Below are positions 56,200 to 64,000 of a stretch of DNA of 64,000 bases, in pieces. Location of the stretch: the NCBI GenBank assembly GCA_040357565.1, contig JBDODJ010000015.1; one strand, written 5' to 3'. Positions within the stretch are counted from its first letter, which is position 1, and every line of letters starts with the position of its first letter. A program made the translations under genes and the position numbers. Below the pieces are notes generated by a model. It ran no database searches, was not told the origin of the DNA, and worked only from the letters and a program-made list of their open reading frames with translations. The DNA comes from Cercozoa sp. M6MM (lineage: Eukaryota > Endomyxa: Ascetosporea).

Positions 56200-57880
56200 T
56201 CAACGCAAGTTCACTGCACTCAGTGTGGTCGGACGCGATTCACGCGAAGGCACAAGCATGACAGACGCCAGACGTTCGCCAGTGAACAAAGGAAGCACAC
56301 CACTCATCGACAATACTGTGGCATGGAAGTTACCTGTCACAGCAACACGCTTTGGTGATAGAAACGAACTGAAGCACAGAAAACGCACCTGTGTCATCGC
56401 GCAAATCGAGTGTTTCTTTAGAAGGCCATTCGCTTTTTCGCGTGTTCTCTGTGACCGTGATATTAGTGCCATCTTTTTTATGCAGGTGTAGTCTAAAGTG
56501 CGCTCGCTCGCTTGAAGCAAACTCGGGACGATCAGGCAAGTTGCATCTATGAGGGGAGGGTAAGCGGGAAAAGGGGAAAAAGAGGCAGGAAAAGGCAATA
56601 AAGCGAACACAAACACTCATGTGTCAACGTACAAGAGTCTAATTTGAGTCAGTCGTCCACTTCCTTCTGCGTTTGGACTGAAGAAGAGATCCTGAACACA
56701 CAACTTCACGTCCGCGCGGAATACGAAGAACAACAGCATCGCTAACCAATCCGAGAGCACTATATCGCCATTGTTCCAGCGGTTCGTTGTGGTAGTTTCG
56801 CACGGCATATCTCCAGTCAGGATTGCCTGGAATCATGTATGTTTAGCACCAAAAGCAAGAGGCAAAGAAGTCAATATTTACCCAAGACACCGAATGCTTC
56901 CTGATGACACGAATCAAAACACAAAGTTTGCTCACCCACGGTAATAATTGTGGCGTTTTGTGTGCAATCTGAAAGCACGTGCTTTATTTAAATTGCGTTT
57001 TAAAAAAGACAAGGAGCCGAAAGTACCAATAAGACGTGCAGCCAGTGACGCGAAACCATTTCGAATACTATCTTCTCTTGCGTCTGTAGAACGTACGGAA
57101 TACAATCCAATAAATGCACGATAGTAGTACACGAACCGAGAAGCCCAGAACTGGGTGAGTGAACAAATGCAGCGTGTGCAACATCGACGTTCTCGTCGAA
57201 CATAAACGCAATCTGGGGATACTCGAGCAACACTTTTCTCTTGCCTTCCGCATTTGTAAAAGACTGCGGCGTCTTTGTTGGTCCCAAAACAACTTGGATT
57301 GTTTTCATTTTCGCCTCTACAGTGTCGCTGCGCAATCCAACTCACCCAAAAACAAATCTTAGCCAAAATATTCAAACCAATGAACTGGACATCTGATTTA
57401 CCCAATGAAAGCCTCGTTATTCAATCGAACGCGCACGCGACTTAAGTCTCTCAGTTGCACTGAGTACAGAAGCTGCAACTGCGCGTCGAACCGCAACCGG
57501 ATCTCGTGCTCGGACAAATTGAGCTCAATGTCATCGCTCTTGTTTGAAGTGATTTCACGCTGCTCTTCCACTTCCGTGGCGAAACTTACGTCTACGTGAT
57601 GGAACTGTAGAAAACAAACAACGTCATACACTCAAGAAACAAGTCGACTAAGTGTGGTATCAATGTTGCGCTGTACCAGCAAACCATTCTTTTGAAGATA
57701 CTTGATTACGTGGGTCAAGGACGTTCCTGCAAGCCAACTTTGTATGCTCTGCACTTCTCCCATTTCCTCACCCAACACCTCGTATCACCAACGTCTCCCC
57801 AAACACAGCACCTAGGGCGTCGACGTACCGATCCGAAAAGAGCCAATCCCATCCACCCCCAAGACTAAATCCAACGGCAT
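56200..57880 (-). CDS. PHAF1 / UPF0183 (C16orf70)-like protein
   Basis: PHAF1 proteins bind PI3P at phagophores and are linked to autophagy in animals. Start MPLDLVLGVDGIGSFRIG at 57880, matching the family opening (LDLEVVP... then a GTSLTHVIKYLQK-type helix). The next exon has DDIELNLSEHEIRLRFDAQL and LLYSVQLRDLSRVRVRLNNE, the strongest family block. Then DTVEAKMKTIQVVLGPTKTP, KVLLEYPQIAFMFDEN, and IRNGFASLAARLI, parallel to the family's HGLASLQIPHG. Further exons read LGLDLFFSPNAEGSGRLTQI and a divergent carboxy end stopping TGA at 56200-56202. Eight or so introns; acceptors after 57100 are inferred. About 370 residues, near the animal 420. Confidence 0.72.
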
Positions 57881-58139
57881 CCTGGTCGCAACAAAGTACT
57901 GCAATAGCACGCTCAGTCAGAGTTTAACCTAATATAGTGTCGCTAAGATCTGTTATTGCACGGTGCAGGTGCAGTTTAATAAAAGCGAGTAGCCAAAAAC
58001 TCTTGATTTTGGCTGAAAAGCACATCAGCCGTGCTCACAACAGTGTGTGCAATAATAGGCGCTGTATAAGTGTCTCTTTTGGTCCTGTCATCTGAGAGAT
58101 CAAAGCTGACAGGGCCAGTCAGAAACCCGCTCTTTTCGC

Positions 58140-61100
58140 ATGTCCTGGACACCGAACAAGTTGAGAGAGGTGGTGACCAAGAAGCCGGAGACAGAACGTC
58201 GTTCGAAACTTTTCCAATACGACACGCCTGGTATCAATACATCGTGTTTCTTCACTGGTGCAGATTTCTAGATGCTGAGTTTTCGACTCGTTTCACAGAA
58301 GGCGCCAAAAGGAGAAAGCTCTTCCCGATAACGTCGTCTCTTGCTGCACGTAAGTTTTGTCTTCGTAATAGCTGTATTTTTTGTGATTGTTTGTGCTGGG
58401 CAGTCGACAACAGCATTGAACTCGAGGATGAAGATCCCAATCTCGTGCATCTCGAACATGTGCGTTCTTTGGTTCTTTCACCACACACATCAGTTGTTGG
58501 CTTTGATCCGATAGGAGCACGAAGCAGATGTGGTGATTTACGCGCAAGAACTCGATCACTTAGTCTACGATCTCGGTCATAGTGAGCAGCTTCCGCGCGG
58601 TCGCTTCTTTGCCACATCCGCGCGTATCTCACCTGCCCCTGGGGTAAATACGACCAAGCAGTGTCATTTTTACAGTTATTCCTTCGTGGGCTGCAGGAAT
58701 TGCGTATTCAATGGCAAAGCGGTGCCGTTGCAGCTTCACTGAACATAATTGATCGACTCGCAGTATGTGCTGGTAGTTTCTGCCTTTTGCAGTAAGATAA
58801 CGATATCTCATTGCTGTAGGAGGCGGCAGAATGGCTGAAATTCGACTACCTGTGCATCCCACTTTCGTTCGTTGCATTCTTCAGTTTTTTGTTTTCATTC
58901 CAACCGGTCTGACATAATTTTGAGCAGAGAGCAGGCAAAAGATACATGGTCCGTGCCGTGTTAATGCACATGCGAGACAAGCAGCACAAGCGAGATCTGC
59001 TCTCAGTTGTGCCGCCAGCTGAACGGTATCTCCTCTACTTTTTGTGTTTGCGTGTTTTTTTGTTCATTTGCACTTTTGCACGATAGAAAAGCGAAGGTGG
59101 CTACACTGCAACAACGTGTTTTTGATCGATTAAGCGAAACCTATGGAAACGATACCTTCGATTTCTTTTCGGAAGTCAAAGCAAATATTAGTGCGAGACA
59201 GAGTGAAGACGAAGAGAAGGCAGTGATCACTTTATCGCAAGGTACTGCATAGTTTGCAACATACTGCTTGCAACAAGTGAGTTTGTTACAGATACGAGGA
59301 TTGCGATACCGTCCGAGTACTTCGTGCAGTACCCGAGTGACTCTCTGCTACATCAGATTCGGTAAGCGTGGTTTCGTTTTGTTTCGAATTGATGCTACAG
59401 AAGGCTCACGCACAACACAACACAACACACACACACGCACACCCATATATATAACATATATAACATATATATATATATATCTATATACACACATATACGC
59501 ACAGTGACGCTTTGTCGCCGCGCGAGTCGAAACTGCTTCTCAGTGGCATCGTGCATACTTCTGGTACCTCAGATGCACTCACGTCTATGTCTTTGGTACC
59601 TTGCGTTGCAGTAACGGACAGACACACAGCGCTGCTGGACGAAGGTCAGCAGCTCAATGACAGTCTTGTCATGTACACTGGATCTGTGTTTGTCCTTTTG
59701 GTCTATCTGCTGGTATGTCTCAGGTTTTACTTGACACACCTAGTTTTGAAAGCTAAAAAGGTAAGCAACGGACAAAGCAATGTATAGCAATATGTTTCTT
59801 TTTTACAGCCCAGATTGGCTCTTGTGGACTCGCTGGCGTACCCGTGTTTTCGAGCTGCTCATAAACATTTCCGCCAGGTCACGTCGCATCGGTGTGTTTG
59901 CCCTGTTTGATTGAGTGATCTTGAGTTATGAGCTGCTCACGCAGAGGTTTTTGTGACGATGTCGCCATGCATGCCAACGTCGATGAGGTGATGTGCAATG
60001 CCGATTTTGCAAAGTTTGGACGGCGTTTGGTGTGTTTATTTTTGTAAGATGTGACTCGGTGAGTTAGGTTAATCCGTGTATAGGTGAAACAGCGATTGTT
60101 CCATCCCGAAAGACGGCTAGTGCTCTGGCCAGTGTGTTGCTTTCTACAATCTGCCTTGTATCTTGTGTATTTGTTTCAGGTGTGCATGCACCACCACTGG
60201 TACCTAGTGGTGCTGTTCAATCTGCACACAGCAGTAGAACAGTGCGATGAGTATCCAACTGCCGTCGACACAGACAATGAGAGTAGGACAAATAGGAATG
60301 CAGAGTGTATTCGGCATGTTCAAGTGACTCAACGTGCCATTGAAGAGGTACTATTGGAACCAAGTTTAGTTTAACGATGGGGTACCAACATGTTTTGTAG
60401 GCACGTGTGTGGACACAATACTCGCAAACGCAAGCACAGGCAGGCAACAGTCTCGGTTCTGTCAATGGCAGCTTTGCCGAGTACGAGGACTTTGCGCCTA
60501 CAGCAATGTCGCCGACACAGCAGGCACAAGCCAGCAACAACGATGACGGTGTGTTGCCTTCTCTGTAGCACAACACACCTTGTTGTATTCAGTTAAAGCA
60601 GACAGACCGATCGGCGACAATGCTGTCGTGGCCGTCTTTGACTCTTTGGCCGGCGAGCATACTGACTGGCGCACACTCTGCACGATTCGATGGACATTGC
60701 ACTGTCTCCTGCACTGTCACAACAGTAACCTTCCTAATACCATCTGTTCTTGCTCGTATGCGTGCTTCCCTGACAGAATACGTGCAAAAAATGAGCGAAA
60801 ACGCGCGCAAGTTGGGTATACAATAGTGCCTTGTCTGTTTAGTGTGTTTGAAGTTGTGTGTATCAGGAGGATGGCGGTACTTGAGGTGGAAACGCGGCCC
60901 TCTGCTGCGTTTCTGCAGTGCTGATGTGACGCGCCAGAGCAACCTGATCGACTGCGGTGTCTTTGTGATGGTGCCCTAACCTTGTGCAACGTGTGTCTCT
61001 TATTTGCACAGTTTTTTGTTTTCTCAGGAGTACGCGCAACGATTGGAGAAAATCGGTGCCGAGCAACACCTATTGCGTCCTCTGCAGTGTGTTTTGTGTT

Positions 61101-61303
61101 TGTTAACTCCGGTATCTTGTCCGTCACAACAATACATGCGCAGACTGAGGAGTCTGCGTGAGTGGTTCACGGAGAACGCCATCCGGGTGCGACGACGTGA
61201 AGTCCGTGCCTTGATCCATGCCGAGGTGCGGCGCAGTCTGCAAAAGGAGGCCGTTACTGACACTAGCAATGTCAATGCAACGGCTGTAGGCCTGCCTTCT
61301 TGA
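58140..61303 (+). CDS. SENP6/7-like Ulp1 SUMO protease
   Basis: Cysteine protease (C48) expected to remove SUMO or trim SUMO chains. Start MSWTPNKLREVVTKKPETER at 58140. An amino-terminal region of about 300 residues (VVIYAQELDHLVYDLGHSEQ, TFDFFSEVKANISARQSEDE) precedes the catalytic domain: LLDEGQQLNDSLVMFYLTHL (the LND-FYL block), FHPERRLVLWPV, catalytic His in HHHWYLVVLFNL, Asp in AVVAVFDSLAGEH, and Cys in SNLIDCGVFVMEYAQRLEKI. Between His and Asp lies an insertion rich in Gln/Ser/Asp (QYSQTQAQAGNSLGSVNGSF), the hallmark of SENP6/7 over SENP1/2. About 17 introns, one perhaps only 22 bases. Stop TGA at 61301-61303. Likely nuclear. Divergent from PHAF1. Confidence 0.9.
59416..59502. repeat. 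AC/TA microsatellite in protease intron
   Basis: CA repeats followed by ATATAACATATA units just before the acceptor TACGCACAG of the exon SDALSPRESK. Confidence 0.9.
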
Positions 61304-61438
61304 TCATGCAACGGCGCGGCATATCGAATTGCGACTTGCCGTTGCGTGGATTTACCGATTTTACGTTAAGAACTTGAAAGCTACCGACACGAGGCAGAGT
61401 TAGGTTGAATGCGACGCATTTCGCGCCGACCGACAGTG

Positions 61439-62392
61439 CTACCAGACGATTTCAGTGGGAGAAACGTGCTGCAACAAACAAATAACCTGGCATCTTGCAT
61501 GTTTTGGACAAGTGCGACTGGAAAACGGGCAGCTACCTGCTTGGCGAGATCTGAGAGTCGCGTGCGCGTGGCAGCGTCGACAAGGTCATTGCCGCCGAGA
61601 CAAATTGTGCTCAGCGAGGCGCTTTCGCGGAGATTCATGACGAGGAACTCGGCACCGGCATTGTCGATGCAGTTGTCGAACAGATCGATGCGCTGCAGCG
61701 ACGGATGGTGCATCAGCGCCTGCACCAGGATCGGAGCACGCCACTCATCTCTGCTCAGAAGAAACCTGCATCTGCAGAAAGCCGGAAAACACAAAGCTTC
61801 CAAAATCACGCATGTTACAATCGCTGGCCATTAAAGCGCAGGAAAACCAGGCCGAGATTCTGAGCGACGAGACCACAGAGAGCCTGGATGCCAGGTGCCC
61901 TGCAAATCACAAAACATACTGCTTCCAACTTTACTTGGGAAGCGTTGTGCTGCAAGGTACATTGCCTCGTCCTCAGGATGCCGCAACAGGTCTCGTTTCT
62001 TGCCCAAAACCTGCAAAAGCCAATGGCATCATCGCGCGGAAGCCGTGTAACTTGCCATACGCACACAGGATTAAACTACCACCAGGCCCTGCAAATCTGT
62101 GCGCTTCTTGTGCGTGTGTGCAAACGCCTGCACATATAATATCAGTCATACCGGCACACCCACGAGCGCGTTTCGCATACCAGAAGGTCTGCGTCGCTCG
62201 TGATTGTTGCGTGCGCCACCAGATCGCGAGGAACCTCGTACCGCTCAGCCATCTCATCGGCTACTCGAATGGAGGCATCCACCTGCGAAATCACAAATGT
62301 GAGCAACGAGGCCCCCGAGCAAGAAGCGAAAAAGAACGAAAGCGTCATACACTTTGGATGGGTGCCTCTGTGTGGCTAAAATTGCCTCCCAT
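61439..62392 (-). CDS. Small LRR protein with N-myristoylation motif
   Basis: Start MGGNFSHTEAPIQS at 62392; Met-Gly-Gly-Asn-Phe-Ser fits the N-myristoyltransferase consensus (G2, S6), so membrane attachment is predicted. LRR-like units follow: ALCGLVAQNLGLVFLRFNGQ, APILVQALMHHPSLQRIDLF, DNCIDNAGAEFLVMN and SASLSTICLGGNDLVDAATR. It ends HVSPTEIVW with TAG at 61439-61441; about 210 residues. Six exons, five introns of about 40-70 bases. RI-type repeats indicate a protein-binding scaffold. Convergent with the SUMO protease, 136 bases apart. Confidence 0.75.
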
Positions 62393-62838
62393 GCTGTCTA
62401 ACGCTTTTCCAACTATCCGACAGCTTGGTCTGGGCTTACTGAGCGTCCACAGTCCAGGAAAAATCTAGCTTCAACCTCGGAACGCCGGTTTGATCTCGTC
62501 GCCGAAAACAAAAATTGTTCTGCAGTCGGCGGGGCAGTCTTGAAAGGACTGTCGGTGAACTGGACACGTCCAGGCAACAGTGGGTCAGCCCTTTGGTCCT
62601 GGTGCAGCAAGTATACAAGGAAAAAACTAAATCTGTTTCAAGGTCCAGGTTCAGAGCGCATCAGGATACTTTTAGGACGGCATATTCTGTTACAATTTGT
62701 ATATTGTCGATAGATAACAACAAAAAATAAAATACTGTCGATATTTATAAAAATAGTCAGTGCTGTACGTCAGAAGTGGAGCACTGTGAGTGTGTGCTGT
62801 CTTCGAGAGTGTTTTGGTGCGATCAAAATTAACCGGGG
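62393..62838. promoter_or_regulatory. Divergent intergenic region
   Basis: 446 bases between the LRR protein and the last plus-strand gene, AT-rich at 62690-62760. No coding exon recognised; presumed shared promoter. Confidence 0.35.
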
Positions 62839-63862
62839 ATGCGGTAAGCAACCACACATTTGTTTTTTTTTTGTAATTTGGCCCGAGTGCTTCTTCAGCT
62901 TCCGTGCCGACGCGAAGGCTCACGCTGTCGTGGCACGAGCTGACGTAAAAGACACGATTCTCCATCGCCTACGGCTTCTAGGCGTGCGTGAGCGAGACTG
63001 GGTCTCACATATTGATTTGGTACTGCAGCTTTTCAAAAGGCTGCTTGAATTAGATGCCGCTTAATGTGTCCAGGCGCGACGCACTTACTCGAACTTGATT
63101 GTATCGTGTTTCTTTCATGTAAAACCGCAGTGAAATGCTTGTTTCTCGCCCAGAAATTCCGAGGGAAAGGCAAGCCACAACTCGCGGAGCAAACGGTTGA
63201 TCGCGAAGCGATTCGCCTTCGACGTGCCTTTGGGACTTTGAGAGGTTAGATCGTACTTTACCTGTCTGTCTTAATGTGTGTATTGGCACACTCGTTCAGA
63301 ACGAAACGGCAAGTCGAAACTGTTCAATGCACGCGCACTGACTTATCTTCTTGATGCGAGTATCTTCAGTTTTCGTGACACTTAGAGAGTGTAAGTTGCT
63401 TTTGCTGGTGAGGACAGCGAAAGCACTGGCCTCACCGGCCGACACAGCGAGCGCTTTCGGTTGGATCAAACGGGCAGACAACGCGCTCGTAGCTTTCACC
63501 CAGATTCAAACGAGAAATTATGGGAACCAATGTCACAGAAAGAAGAGACGATCGAACGCAAAGTAATCACAGCAAAAGGCAGCTCAACAAAAGTCGAGTT
63601 GGCGAAATTCTCGGATCTTCGCTTTCGACGGTCCGTCTTTTGCTCTTTGTGTGAAAGCTGTCTTTTTCGCCTTGAGATATTTGTCTTGTCGCTGTGTTGT
63701 AGCTTCTACAAAAGTGGCAAAAAGAGCGCGAAAGACCACGTAAGTCAAAAACTCAAAGACGGAGAAACGCGACTGTGCTTTCAAAACTTGACTCCTTTTG
63801 CACAGTTGATCTCGGAGCGCGAGTGGCTTGCCAGTAAGACAAGAGGATTTGTGGTACATTGA
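62839..63862 (+). CDS. Hypothetical basic protein at window edge, 3' structure unresolved
   Basis: ATG at 62839 is split by an intron after two codons and continues RADAKAHAVVARADVKDTIL and HRLRLLGVRERDWVSHIDL. Further in-phase exons read KFRGKGKPQLAEQTVDREAI and NGKSKLFNARALTYLLDASI, with a TAG at 63383. Clear coding quality resumes at 63440-63640 (FHPDSNEKLWEPMSQKEETI, STKVELAKFSDLRFRR) and after 63705 (LLQKWQKERERPR), so the gene probably continues past that TAG through an intron I cannot fix. No family recognised; charged and helical. Confidence 0.5.
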
Positions 63863-63887
63863 GCTCCTTTTCCTTTTAGAAACTGAG

Positions 63888-63954
63888 GGGTATGTGTGTG
63901 TGTGCTGAGTGCATGGATGCTAGTGTGTGTGTGTGTGTTGTGTGTGTGTGTGTA

Positions 63955-64000
<46 letters not shown>
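63888..64000. repeat. (GT)n microsatellite at window end
   Basis: Nearly pure GT/TG repeat reaching the last base, interrupted by short ACACG and GCATGG segments. The scaffold may break here in the assembly because of it. Confidence 0.95.

Noticed and set aside
63888-64000. TG-rich end taken as a telomere
   Set aside because: The unit is a plain dinucleotide with irregular interruptions; no TTAGGG- or TTTAGGG-type repeat is present.
1-64000. tRNA, rRNA or snRNA genes
   Set aside because: I looked for tRNA B-box (GGTTCRANYCC) contexts and conserved rRNA blocks and found none that fold convincingly. A computed scan (tRNAscan-SE, Infernal) would be decisive.
1-64000. Transposable elements or retrovirus-like genes
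   Set aside because: No reverse transcriptase, integrase, transposase or long terminal repeats were recognised. Repeats seen are microsatellites, minisatellites and the short palindrome family.

Overview
This window is nuclear DNA from a eukaryote. Almost every recognisable protein can be read only by joining many short exons across GT-AG introns, mostly about 25-120 bases long. The standard genetic code fits throughout. The gene content suggests a unicellular, flagellated protist: a dynein light chain, a tubulin tyrosine ligase-like enzyme, secreted and GPI-type surface proteins, a plant/amoeba-like CRIB-RhoGAP, a Deltex E3 ligase and an EF-hand two-pore channel. I cannot place the lineage. 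There are two assembly gaps (5296-5395 and 13111-13120).

Layout. 1-4763 (minus): amino-terminal part, hinge and returning coil of cohesin SMC3, cut by the window edge. 5137-6462: SNU13 and a Tctex-type dynein light chain, convergent. 6927-15578 (plus): an orphan secreted protein, an EVH1-CRIB-RhoGAP signalling protein and a DDX6/Dhh1 helicase with a glutamine/tyrosine-rich tail. 15938-16778 (minus): orphan. 17044-22086 (plus): Deltex (WWE-RING-DTC) and a GPI-type ADAM protease. 22361-25762 (minus): large helical orphan. 26129-32978 (plus): orphan, TTLL ligase, serine-rich protein. 33092-36353: divergent leucine-rich-repeat and coiled-coil genes. 36825-40312: orphan and a secreted Gly/Tyr-rich protein.

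40514-50824 (minus) is the most unusual locus. One phase-consistent chain of about 60 exons encodes roughly 1,800 residues: a membrane-anchored sensor-like ectodomain, a cytoplasmic linker, a second ectodomain with clear dCache hallmarks, and then a complete EF-hand two-pore cation channel. It reads as a ligand sensor fused to a calcium-regulated channel.

51692-64000 holds two tightly packed orphans, a secreted class 3 lipase, a PHAF1-like protein, a SENP6/7-like SUMO protease, a myristoylation-motif LRR protein and a partly resolved gene at the edge.

Functional themes are chromosome cohesion and RNA handling (SMC3, SNU13, Dhh1), ubiquitin and SUMO control (Deltex, Ulp1-type protease), cytoskeleton and flagellum (DYNLT, TTLL, RhoGAP) and the cell surface (ADAM, lipase, two secreted proteins, Cache-channel). 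Introns carry a dispersed palindromic element (GTCCA..TGGAC with GTAC flanks), poly-C tracts and microsatellites. All gene models are from reading frame and splice-phase arguments only; no transcript or database evidence was available.
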